A DNA stretch of 64,000 nucleotides from DATFVA01 sp963721075 (GTDB lineage: Bacteria; Bacteroidota; Ignavibacteria; Ignavibacteriales; Ignavibacteriaceae). Positions within the stretch are counted from its first letter, which is position 1; each line of letters opens with the position of its first letter. A program made the position numbers and the translations under genes. Below, piece by piece: positions 56,142 through 63,626 of the stretch. The notes beneath the pieces were generated by a model, which was not told the origin of the DNA, did not search any database, and saw only the letters and a program-made list of their open reading frames with translations. Location of the stretch: assembly GCA_963721075.1 (NCBI GenBank), contig CAVRHV010000007.1:186001-250000 (forward strand). The letters run 5' to 3'.

Positions 56142-56649
56142 GGCCTTTATCCTTATGTAATACAATTCTGTTATGGCAAGTTAGATGCCACCCGAAATTG
56201 CTTATTTTTTGCGAAAAATGGCTGATTTCAAGCTTTTGTGTGTATAGAAATTTGTACAGTAGAGTATAGTCGATTAGAGAGATTTGATAAAAATTTTAAT
56301 CTGAAAGTAAATGATCGGAACAACGGTATGCCTCTTTATTGTGGGCTGATATAGGATTTAGAGGAGTTGCTGATACCTTCAGGTAAAGCGTAGTTGGAGC
56401 GGAGTTGGAGCGGAGTTGAAGCGGAGTTGGAGCGGAGGTGAAGCGGAGTTGAAGCGGAGTTGAAGCGCAGTTGGGATATAGCTGGATAGTATAAGACACA
56501 TAAGAAGGTACGAATGAAAGTAACTTTAAATGAATGAATAAAAGGATATGTAAGAAATGTTAAATTTCTTCAATATTGAATTGATGAGAGATGTTCAGGA
56601 CACCGGAAATGCAGATGGTATCCTGACTAAAGAATGTCCGGGAAATGTA
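56142..56649. other. 508-bp spacer containing tandem array B, no gene seen
   Basis: The AT-rich first part may hold the promoter of the lipoprotein gene. Tandem array B occupies 56386-56473. The last 150 bp before pyrC's stop hold no T-tailed hairpin; an imperfect inverted repeat (CAGGACACC/GGTATCCTG, 56597-56626) could be the end of the pyr transcript. Confidence 0.5.
56386..56473. repeat. 11-bp tandem array, 8 units (array B)
   Basis: Eight head-to-tail units of 11 bp, consensus RAGCGGAGTTG on the plus strand. Deviations: GTAG in unit 1, GAGGTG in unit 5, GCAG in unit 8. It is the same unit as array A at 19352-19428, but inverted relative to it. Since 11 is not a multiple of 3, the array is open in several frames and gives spurious ORFs. 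Confidence 0.92.
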
Positions 56650-57948
56650 TCAGAGATTTACAAATTCAGCAGAGTCAGCCAGATACATCTTGCCTTTGTT
56701 GATCACACCGACAGCTTTACCGGTCATTAGTCTTTTATCGAATGGAGAATTATGCGATTTACTCTTGAATTTCTTTATATCTACTGTCCAGACTGCATCA
56801 GGATCGAGGATTGTAATATTGGCAGTCTCCCCTTCCTCAAATTTCGGCACCGGAATGTTTAGAATTTTCCTTGGGTTAATCGACATTTTTTCAACCAGCT
56901 GCTCAAGGGATAAAACTTTCCTGGCAACCAATTCAGACAAGGCTAATCCCACCTGGGTTTCCAGTCCAAGTATGCCGTTTGGCGCAAACTCAAACTCTGC
57001 TTCTTTTTCTTCCGGAGAATGCGGGGCGTGATCGCTGGCTATGCAGTCAATGGTACCGTCTTTCAAACCTTTGATTACGGCATCAACATCTGCCTGGGTT
57101 CTTAGCGGAGGACTCATTTTCACATTTGTATCATATGTTTTAACTGCATCGTCGGTAAGACTGAAATGATGAGGAGTCACTTCTGCGGTAACCCTGACCC
57201 CCTTCTTCTTTGCATCTCTCACCATCTCCACTGACTTCTTCGTGCTTATATGCGCGATATGGATTCTTCCTCCCGTATATTCAGCCATCAGAATATCGCG
57301 ACTGACGATTATGTCTTCAGAAACAGAAGGAACGGGCGGGAGTCCCAGTGTAGTAGAATTTATTCCCTCGTTCATTGCGCCGCCTGTCAGAGATTCATCC
57401 TCGCAGTGTTCTATTACCGGAACATTGTACATACCGGAATATTCAAATGATCTTCTGAGCATAGCGGAAGTTTTTATTGCAACGCCGTCATCTGAAAAAC
57501 CCACAGCACCGGCCTCAACCAGTTCAGCCATTGGAGATATTATTTCACCTTTTCGCCCCACAGTAGCGGCGCCTACAGGGTAAACATCCACAAGATGATT
57601 TGCGGCCTTTTCTTTGATTAAGGTAACAACTTCAGCCGAATCGATTGCGGGTTCTGTGTTAGGCATACAGGCAATACCCGTAAAGCCTCCGCTTGCAGCG
57701 GCATCGCAGCCGGTCACAACAGTTTCCTCATCCTCTCTTCCGGGTTCCCGGAGATGAACGTGCATATCGAAGAGTCCCGGCACAGCAAACTTTCCCGAAA
57801 AATCAAAAACCTTTGCGTCATCAGCTTCTTTATCTGATATCTTCCCGATCCCTGTGATTTTGCCATCAGTAATTAATAAATCAGTTCCCTTTTCATTCAA
57901 TCCCTGGTCAGGATTCAGAAGATTTATATTCTTTAAGATAATTTTCAT
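56650..57948 (-). CDS. pyrC: Dihydroorotase
   Basis: This zinc amidohydrolase closes carbamoyl-aspartate to dihydroorotate, step three of pyrimidine synthesis. It has 432 residues, the long class I type that usually pairs with aspartate carbamoyltransferase. Metal motif DMHVHLREPG is near residue 59, with the His and Lys-region ligands in VIEHCEDESL and RIHIAHISTKKS, and the catalytic Asp in CIASDHAPHS. It starts 9 bp after pyrB. Confidence 0.95.
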   Translation of the reverse strand: MKIILKNINLLNPDQGLNEKGTDLLITDGKITGIGKISDKEADDAKVFDFSGKFAVPGLFDMHVHLREPGREDEETVVTGCDAAASGGFTGIACMPNTEPAIDSAEVVTLIKEKAANHLVDVYPVGAATVGRKGEIISPMAELVEAGAVGFSDDGVAIKTSAMLRRSFEYSGMYNVPVIEHCEDESLTGGAMNEGINSTTLGLPPVPSVSEDIIVSRDILMAEYTGGRIHIAHISTKKSVEMVRDAKKKGVRVTAEVTPHHFSLTDDAVKTYDTNVKMSPPLRTQADVDAVIKGLKDGTIDCIASDHAPHSPEEKEAEFEFAPNGILGLETQVGLALSELVARKVLSLEQLVEKMSINPRKILNIPVPKFEEGETANITILDPDAVWTVDIKKFKSKSHNSPFDKRLMTGKAVGVINKGKMYLADSAEFVNL

Positions 57949-57957
57949 TTATTCCTC

Positions 57958-58878
57958 TTAATTTAAAGTACCAAGAAGGTAGAGCACTGCCATTCTAACT
58001 GCAACGCCGTTTGTAACCTGCTTGAGAATGATCTGATGCATGCCGTCTGCTACTTCCGATGAAATTTCAACCCCGCGGTTAATGGGTCCCGGATGAAGAA
58101 TAAGCACATCTTTGCCGTTCTTTTCCAGACGTTCAGTGGTAATTCCGAAATATTTTGAATACTCACGAATAGAAGGAAAATACTCCCTGGCTTTTCTTTC
58201 AAGCTGGATCCTGAGAACGTTAAGAACATCATTTTCCTGTATTGCTTCGTCGATATTGTAGATTACCTTAACTCCCAGCTCCTCCATATACCGCGGTATC
58301 ATTGTGGAAGGACCGCAGACAGAAACTTCGGCTCCCATTGTCTTCAACCCGTATATATTTGAAAGAGCAACACGGCTGTGGGCAACGTCTCCCACGATGC
58401 AGACTTTTACGCCTTCCAGTCTGCCTAGCTTTTCCCTTATAGAATACATATCAAGCAGAGCCTGTGTAGGGTGTTCGTGAATGCCGTCGCCTGCATTTAT
58501 GATATTAGCATCGCAGATTTTCGTAAGGAAGAGCGGGGTGCCTGCAGCCGAATGCCGGACTACAACCATGTCCACCTTCATAGCCTCAATATTCCGCATA
58601 GTATCCTTAAAAGTTTCGCCTTTGCTGACGCTGCTGCCGGAAGCAGAAAAATTTATCGAATCGGCCGAAAGCCTTTTCTCAGCAAGTTCAAAGGAGATCC
58701 TGGTGCGGGTAGAGTTCTCGAAGAAAAGATTCACAACCGTCTTGCCCTGGAGGGTCGGGACCTTCTTTATCGGTCTTTCAAGAACCTCCCGGAAAGTAGT
58801 TGCCGTATCGAGTATAAGCTGGATATCCTCTTTGGGAACCCCGTGCAATCCAAGTAAATGTCTGCCTGATAATGCCAT
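57958..58878 (-). CDS. pyrB: Aspartate carbamoyltransferase, catalytic subunit
   Basis: This enzyme joins carbamoyl phosphate and aspartate, the committed step of pyrimidine synthesis. It has 306 residues. The carbamoyl-phosphate loop FFENSTRTRISFE is present, as are GDGIHEHPTQALLD and HPGPINRGVE. No pyrI regulatory subunit is next to it, so control is likely through PyrR. The ATG follows the corrected pyrR stop by 3 bp. Confidence 0.96.
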   Translation of the reverse strand: MALSGRHLLGLHGVPKEDIQLILDTATTFREVLERPIKKVPTLQGKTVVNLFFENSTRTRISFELAEKRLSADSINFSASGSSVSKGETFKDTMRNIEAMKVDMVVVRHSAAGTPLFLTKICDANIINAGDGIHEHPTQALLDMYSIREKLGRLEGVKVCIVGDVAHSRVALSNIYGLKTMGAEVSVCGPSTMIPRYMEELGVKVIYNIDEAIQENDVLNVLRIQLERKAREYFPSIREYSKYFGITTERLEKNGKDVLILHPGPINRGVEISSEVADGMHQIILKQVTNGVAVRMAVLYLLGTLN

Positions 58879-58881
58879 TAA

Positions 58882-59428
58882 TTATCCTTCTTTATTTTCA
58901 ACGAGATAGATCGCATCCTCGCCGTCTATCTCCTGCATTTTAACTTTAATTTCTTCAGAATTTGCTGTAGGAATATTTTTCCCGACAGTAATCTGCCCGG
59001 ATGGGAAGTTCACGATGTCCCCGATCCACCAGCACAAACAGCTGAATAGAAGCCGTTCTGCCGTAATCCATGAGCGCGTTAAGGGCCGATCTTACAGTGC
59101 GTCCCGTATAGAGAACATCATCAATCAACACCACGATCTTTTCGTTTATATCGAAAGTAATATCAGATACGGAAACCTGGGGCTGCTTTAAGCGGGTGCG
59201 GAAATCATCCCGGTATAGAGTAACATCGAGCACCCCGAGAGGCAGTTCAATATTCTCTATCGATTTAATCTTCTCAAAAATGCGGTTAGCCAGGAACTCG
59301 CCTCTTGTTTTCATTCCTATAAGGACGAGATTTTTAGCTCCTTTATTTCTCTCAAGAATTTCGTGAGCTATCCTGGTTATTATACGGTTCAGACCTTCCT
59401 GGTCAACTACTTTTGCTTTTACGTTCAT
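58882..59428 (-). CDS. pyrR: PyrR, pyrimidine operon regulator / uracil phosphoribosyltransferase, one apparent +1 indel
   Basis: PyrR binds pyr mRNA leaders in response to UMP/UTP and has weak uracil phosphoribosyltransferase activity. The PRPP loop VVLIDDVLYTGRTVRSALNA is intact, as is LVDRGHRELPIRADY. After that, one surplus base near 58986 throws the frame off. Removing it gives VGKNIPTANSEEIKVKMQ, the normal family ending, and a stop at 58882-58884. The corrected length is 181 residues (182 codons), as in Bacillus PyrR. It heads pyrR-pyrB-pyrC, and a PyrR-type RNA site lies in its leader. Confidence 0.94.
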
Positions 59429-59439
59429 ATATAAAAAAT

Positions 59440-59464
59440 CCTCCTTGGAAAATTTCCTTGGAGG
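59440..59464 (-). promoter_or_regulatory. pyr leader hairpin that hides the pyrR ribosome-binding site and resembles a terminator
   Basis: On the minus strand CCTCCAAGGAA and TTCCAAGGAGG are perfect 11-bp inverted copies with a 3-nt loop, followed by ATTTTTTAT. The 3' arm contains AAGGAGG, the Shine-Dalgarno sequence of pyrR, whose ATG is 12 bp further on. The stem can therefore act as an intrinsic terminator, as an SD sequester, or both. Confidence 0.8.
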
Positions 59465-59510
59465 CTGCCTTTATCAGTTTTAGTTATTTTAATTTTGTCC
59501 ATTCCTTCTC

Positions 59511-59524
59511 CACCTCTCCGGATA
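59511..59524 (-). promoter_or_regulatory. Candidate PyrR-binding RNA element
   Basis: The minus strand reads UAUCCGGAGAGGUG. It agrees at 12 of 14 positions with the PyrR-binding loop consensus ARUCCNGNGAGGYU known from Gram-positive pyr leaders. It lies about 45 nt upstream of the terminator/SD hairpin, the arrangement expected for an anti-antiterminator. Confidence 0.65.
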
Positions 59525-59642
59525 GATTTAAAGGTTTATAATTAAGTGCTCAAAACTTAAGAGAATTCCCGTGAAAAGTAAAGTGATCACTACCATATTT
59601 TTGGAATTTGGGACTAAAGAAACTATTTTTGTGTGCTTGTTT

Positions 59643-59720
59643 CGGGGTGTAGCGCAGCCCGGTTAGCGCGCTTCGTTCGGGACGAAGAGGTCGAGAGTTC
59701 AAATCTCTCCACCCCGACCA
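59643..59720 (+). tRNA. trnP: tRNA-Pro (CGG)
   Basis: Plus-strand cloverleaf: the acceptor CGGGGTG pairs with CACCCCG, the anticodon stem CTTCG/CGAAG encloses TTCGGGA (anticodon CGG), and the T loop is TTCAAAT. Unlike the four tRNAs on the minus strand, the 3' CCA is encoded (59718-59720). Confidence 0.96.
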
Positions 59721-59731
59721 AATCATAAAAA

Positions 59732-59758
59732 ACCCTGCTTATTTCGGATAAGCAGGGT
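59732..59758 (-). terminator. Intrinsic terminator of the lipoprotein gene, shared with tRNA-Pro
   Basis: ACCCTGCTTAT and ATAAGCAGGGT form a perfect 11-bp stem with a 5-nt loop. On the minus strand it is followed by TTTTTTAT, so it ends the gene starting at 60372; the stop codon of that gene shares a base with the stem. On the plus strand it follows tRNA-Pro but lacks a T tract. Confidence 0.85.
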
Positions 59759-60372
59759 CAGTATATTGCAGCCATTATAACCCCCATAATACTAGAAAGT
59801 GGAATTGTAGTCATCTGTTGAACGGAAAATTTCTTCAGACTCATTGAAACCAGACTAATATCCTGATTCCCGGCATTAAATTTCAGTACCAGGTTCATAT
59901 CGCCGCAGCAGGTATTCTTAACTCTGAATACTTTTTCAAAATATTTTACCTGGTCATAATTTGTATAAAAGTTAACAGTTTCTGTTGTTGCAGCTGCAAT
60001 TTTCATACAGCCATGACTTCGCGGACATGCAGCATCCAGAATCAGATCAACAAAAAGGTCTATTTGAACCCTGTATTGATTAGTCCCAAGAGCAGAGTAC
60101 ATCGGTACTGATTTATAATTGTACTTGATTATTCCCTTAATTGGCTCTGATACATTTGCGGGATGGGTTGGATCATAAATGACCTGATCAACAATTATTG
60201 ATCTCGGGTAGCAGTTTGGTAAATTTTTATAAGAAACATCTGGGAGTGTTTGAGAACTCTGAACGATCGGGGTACTGTCATCGATTGCACCCGGATCTGT
60301 AATATTGCTTTCCTGGCAGCCGAGAAAGAAAACAAGGACAAAAGCCTGCAGAACAAATAAAATAGCTTTCAT
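59758..60372 (-). CDS. Lipoprotein of unknown function
   Basis: This 204-residue protein starts MKAILFVLQAFVLVFFLG-C with a clear lipobox. The mature part has a Thr/Ser/Pro-rich linker (SNITDPGAIDDSTPIVQSS) and a beta-rich domain with several cysteines (NCYPRS, ACPRSHGCMK, NTCCGDMN) that may form disulfides. No family recognised. It is followed by a strong terminator and looks monocistronic. A start five codons upstream (60387) is possible. Confidence 0.72.
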   Translation of the reverse strand: MKAILFVLQAFVLVFFLGCQESNITDPGAIDDSTPIVQSSQTLPDVSYKNLPNCYPRSIIVDQVIYDPTHPANVSEPIKGIIKYNYKSVPMYSALGTNQYRVQIDLFVDLILDAACPRSHGCMKIAAATTETVNFYTNYDQVKYFEKVFRVKNTCCGDMNLVLKFNAGNQDISLVSMSLKKFSVQQMTTIPLSSIMGVIMAAIY

Positions 60373-60880
60373 GATTTTATCCCTCAATGATGTTATAAAT
60401 AATTTGATTAAACGAACGACTGCAATAAAATAAAATCACTAAGGGGGTGGTTATTAAATAAGTCGCAGGTTTTTATAATTTTTTCTGAATCTGTATTAAG
60501 TATGTAGCTTCAATTTAATACTATGTTGCAGAACCCCATTTTCATCTGATTTTTCTGTTTTTCACGTATTCAGGTTGATATACCGATAATTATTAATGTA
60601 TTTGGATGTCTTAAATTAAGACATCGTCCCAACTTTATATAGAATTCATTCATTATTAAAATCATAGAGGTAAAATTTTGTAACTTTTTAGGTTAAAGAA
60701 CTGGCACGATTTATTAAATAATTAAAGGAAATTATCTTTAATTTTAGTATATTTTTTCAGGAAATAGTAAGGGATGGTGTTTGCTAAAGAACTATGCTGC
60801 CTATTTTTTTCAGGAATCCTGTGAATTTTTGAGTTCTGAACTGAACTATGTATTATAATCAATAAGTGTGTCTAAAATAG
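60373..60880. other. 508-bp spacer with a 21-bp palindrome, no gene seen
   Basis: This is a divergent control region between the lipoprotein gene and the NtrC-type regulator. It is very AT-rich. The only clear structure is the palindrome at 60605-60625. No ORF or RNA gene is credible. Confidence 0.55.
60605..60625. promoter_or_regulatory. Perfect palindrome, candidate operator
   Basis: GATGTCTTAA and its inverse TTAAGACATC flank a single central A, giving 10-bp arms with no mismatch. It lies between the divergent lipoprotein and NtrC-type genes, about 255 bp upstream of the latter. Size and symmetry suit a dimeric repressor or an activator site; the protein is unknown. Confidence 0.5.
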
Positions 60881-62233
60881 ATGTCCGGTAAAATAATCGT
60901 CATAGAAGATGATCCTCTATTCAGAGAATATCTGAAAGTGGCTCTACAAAAGATAACCACCAGGTTAAATTTCTTTCCCGATGGTGGGTCAGGATTGGCT
61001 CAATTATCAGCTCTCAAGCCGGACCTTGTGATTACCGACCTGAAGTTACCAGATATCTCCGGTATTGAAATATTGGCAAAAGTGAAAGAATTTGACCCCT
61101 CTATTCAGGTGATCATAATGACCGCATATGCTGATATGAGCAACATTATTCAGTCGATGCAGCTCAATGCCTATGACATTATCAAAAAACCTTTTGATAT
61201 GGAAAAATTTCTTCAGGTTGTTAAACAAGCGCTGGAAAGCAGGAATCTTGGTGAAGGAAAGTCTATCAATATTAGTGAAGAAAAGTACGAGTCGAGAAAA
61301 GAAAGCATCCTTATTGGAAACAGTCCGGCCATTTACGAATTATATAAGAAGATAGGAAAAGTTTCATCCAACAGGGTTAGCGTACTGATTCAGGGAGAAA
61401 GCGGTACAGGAAAAGAGCTGGTTGCTAAAATTATTCACAGTTCCGGAATAACCAGTCAGAAGCCATTTATTGCTGTAAACTGTTCGGCCCTGACAGAAAC
61501 TCTGCTTGAAAGCGAGCTGTTCGGTCATGTTAAAGGATCTTTCACGGATGCAACGAGAAACAAAAAAGGGAAATTTGAACTTGCCGAAGACGGAACAATC
61601 TTTCTTGATGAAATATCCGAAATATCTCCCAGTCTGCAGGTAAAGTTATTAAGAGTTATCCAGGAAAAAGAATTTGAGAAAGTCGGTGACGAGCTGCCTA
61701 TTCCTATGAAAGCCAGGTTAGTCGTTGCAACGAATAAAAATCTTGCTGACCTGGTCAATCAGGGAAAATTCAGAGAAGATCTGTATTACAGGCTGAAAGT
61801 TTTCTCCATAGAAATCCCCCCTTTGCGCGAACGAAAGAGCGATTTACCCGCATTGATAACGCATTTTCTGAGAAAAATAAATACTGAGCTTGGCAAAAAT
61901 GTAACGATAATACCATATGAAGTAATGGAGCTGCTGCAGTCGTGCGACTGGATTGGAAACGTAAGAGAACTGGAGAACACCCTGATGCAGGCAGTAATAC
62001 TGGCCAAGGGAAACATTCTTGAAAAGGACTGTATTTTATTTGGGGGAATAAATCAGAACAATCAAGATCATATTCATTCTAATACCGAAATGAGTCTGGC
62101 CGAGCTTGAGAAAAACCACATAAAGATTGTTCTGGAAGAAGTTAACTGGGACAAAAGAGAAGCCTGCAAAATACTAGGGATCGCCAAGACCACACTATAC
62201 AATAAACTGGAAACCTACGGCATAAAGAAATAA
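60881..62233 (+). CDS. NtrC-family sigma-54-dependent response regulator
   Basis: This 450-residue activator has three domains. The receiver (1-120) has D10, D11, the phosphorylation site D53, T81 and K103. The AAA+ domain (about 143-380) has Walker A GESGTGKE (172-179), Walker B FLDE (241-244) and R-finger region RLKVFSIEIPPLRERK. The sigma-54 contact loop reads GSFTDA (219-224) instead of GAFTGA. A Fis-type helix-turn-helix ends it (REACKILGIAKTTLYNKLE). It should open sigma-54 promoters when phosphorylated. A sigma-54 promoter lies 209 bp downstream of its stop, in front of the CheW gene, making that operon the likely target. No kinase is adjacent. Confidence 0.93.
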   Translation: MSGKIIVIEDDPLFREYLKVALQKITTRLNFFPDGGSGLAQLSALKPDLVITDLKLPDISGIEILAKVKEFDPSIQVIIMTAYADMSNIIQSMQLNAYDIIKKPFDMEKFLQVVKQALESRNLGEGKSINISEEKYESRKESILIGNSPAIYELYKKIGKVSSNRVSVLIQGESGTGKELVAKIIHSSGITSQKPFIAVNCSALTETLLESELFGHVKGSFTDATRNKKGKFELAEDGTIFLDEISEISPSLQVKLLRVIQEKEFEKVGDELPIPMKARLVVATNKNLADLVNQGKFREDLYYRLKVFSIEIPPLRERKSDLPALITHFLRKINTELGKNVTIIPYEVMELLQSCDWIGNVRELENTLMQAVILAKGNILEKDCILFGGINQNNQDHIHSNTEMSLAELEKNHIKIVLEEVNWDKREACKILGIAKTTLYNKLETYGIKK

Positions 62234-62441
62234 TACAGCCGCATCTGATTCATTAACACATCCATTCCATTAAATTAGCTTAACACATTAGCATCTGATA
62301 TTTGTCAGAACCAACTATTTCTTTCAATAAATATTAGGGGCATTCTTTATACCGGATCACATTTTGAACTTTAAAATCTAAAAATCGAACACTCAACAAT
62401 TGCAGCAATCACATTAGGTCACGAAATCGTATCTTTTGTGA

Positions 62442-62456
62442 TGGCACTCAAATTGC
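62442..62456 (+). promoter_or_regulatory. Sigma-54 (-24/-12) promoter of the CheW/pseudopilin-like operon
   Basis: TGGCAC-TCAAA-TTGC (followed by C) matches the sigma-54 consensus TGGCAC-N5-TTGC at all the fixed positions. The predicted start is about 12 bp after the GC, near 62468, 20 bp before the CheW ATG. The NtrC-type activator gene lies just upstream. Confidence 0.85.
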
Positions 62457-62487
62457 CTGTCCAATAATCTAAATTATGTGTGGATAA

Positions 62488-62973
62488 ATGGATATTTCTC
62501 AATTAGTGGAAGTCATACCTGGAATAATAATTTTCAAAATATCCGGAGTGGAATTCTGCATTAATGTTAAAGACGTTTATGTTATTAAAAGATCAGAAGA
62601 ATTTGAGCATATAAAAGACAGTGGTTCCAACGGGGCAGCATACGTAACGTTATATAACATTAATATTCCGATCATAGATATTTCGGAAAATTTTAATCTG
62701 CCTGTCAAATTGAACAGGGATCATCGAATGGTTTTAATAATCAGACATCACAGCGAAGAAGATGAGCTTGAAAAAACCTTCGGTATAAAAGTAGACGAAG
62801 TGGTTGAACTTATAACAACAGAAGATAACGATGACAGTTATCTTCTGAAATTCATCGCTTCCTCGGAAAATCCATTTTTAAGCGGTTCAATCTTCCTGGG
62901 AACCCGGCAAATACTCCTTCCTAACTTCTCCAAAATCGCTGCAAATTTGTTCTTAAAGAAAGCTGTACAATAA
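62488..62973 (+). CDS. CheW-domain protein
   Basis: This 161-residue protein is a single CheW-like domain: IIIFKISGVEFCINVKDVYVI at the start, AAYVTLYNINIPIIDISENF in the middle, and FGIKVDEVVELITTEDND near the end. CheW couples chemoreceptors to the CheA kinase. No CheA, receptor or methylation gene lies in the window, so it may serve a pilus/gliding-type or stand-alone signalling system. A long acidic stretch (HHSEEDELEKT) is unusual for short CheW proteins. It lies directly behind the sigma-54 promoter. Confidence 0.85.
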   Translation: MDISQLVEVIPGIIIFKISGVEFCINVKDVYVIKRSEEFEHIKDSGSNGAAYVTLYNINIPIIDISENFNLPVKLNRDHRMVLIIRHHSEEDELEKTFGIKVDEVVELITTEDNDDSYLLKFIASSENPFLSGSIFLGTRQILLPNFSKIAANLFLKKAVQ

Positions 62974-62992
62974 AAAGAGCTGTTTTAAAATT

Positions 62993-63064
62993 GTCATTCC
63001 GAATTTATTTCGGAATCTAATCAGTTAAACAGCCCAAGAAAATTCTGATTGAGGGATCAGAATT
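62993..63064. repeat. Two inverted repeats, the first of GTCATTCCGAA type
   Basis: ATTCCGAA/TTCGGAAT (62996-63016, loop 5) is followed by AATTCTGA/TCAGAATT (63041-63064, loop 8). They sit between the CheW and pseudopilin-like genes. The first resembles the GTCATT elements at 55078-55260. It could lower or separate expression of the downstream genes. Confidence 0.55.
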
Positions 63065-63104
63065 ACTATAAAAAACTATTTTTTAACAACGTTCGCGTGA
63101 GGGA

Positions 63105-63617
63105 ATGACAAACATACAGATGATACTGGCTTTAGGCGCAATGATTTTATTAACTATTCTGATTATGAATACTAATAAAACCACTCTGGCTACTGAAGAT
63201 GTAATGTATGATTCAAACTTTGGGATTACAGCCACCTCCATTGCTTCATCAGTAATTGAAGATGCTAGTAAAAAGAGATTTGACCAGGTTTTTTATGTTG
63301 ACTCTTCTACTGTATATAATTCTAATTTTTTTACCTCCGCTGCCAATTTAGGAGTTGATTCCGGAGAGGTTATTACCGATCCCAAAACATTTAATGATTT
63401 CGATGATTATGATAATTATAAATATGTAGATAGTACAATGCCGTCAGCTATCTTCAATGTGAAGTGTAATGTTGTGTATGTGAATGATAATGCACTGGAT
63501 GATTCAGTTAATACCCAGACTTATCATAAAAAGATCACCGTAATAGTCTCGAGTAAATCCATGAGCGACACAATGGTTATGTCATCTGTATATAGTTATT
63601 GGAATTTTTTACCATAA
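63105..63617 (+). CDS. Single-span envelope protein, pseudopilin-like, unknown function
   Basis: This 170-residue protein begins with a short polar start and one hydrophobic helix (MILALGAMILLTILIMNT). An extracytoplasmic, Asp/Ser/Thr/Tyr-rich domain follows with few charged Lys residues. The layout is that of minor pilins or pseudopilins, but I see no G-F/E prepilin peptidase site, so assignment is open. Start choice is uncertain: the ATG at 63105 has GAGGGA almost touching it, while ATG 63120 is 15 bp away. It shares the pattern of the next gene. Confidence 0.65.
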   Translation: MTNIQMILALGAMILLTILIMNTNKTTLATEDVMYDSNFGITATSIASSVIEDASKKRFDQVFYVDSSTVYNSNFFTSAANLGVDSGEVITDPKTFNDFDDYDNYKYVDSTMPSAIFNVKCNVVYVNDNALDDSVNTQTYHKKITVIVSSKSMSDTMVMSSVYSYWNFLP

Positions 63618-63626
63618 AAAAGTGAT

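Noticed and set aside
56296..56499. Minus-strand ORF across tandem array B
   Set aside because: The 11-bp repeat keeps several frames open by itself; the translation is a degenerate repeat with no RBS or known domain.
56557..56730. Plus-strand ORF of about 57 codons downstream of pyrC
   Set aside because: It overlaps the pyrC 3' end in antisense and shows no RBS or recognisable composition.
60702..60717. TGGCAC as a sigma-54 promoter for the NtrC-type gene
   Set aside because: The -24 part is perfect, but the -12 part reads ATTAA instead of TTGC, lacking the essential GC, and it is 160 bp from the start codon.
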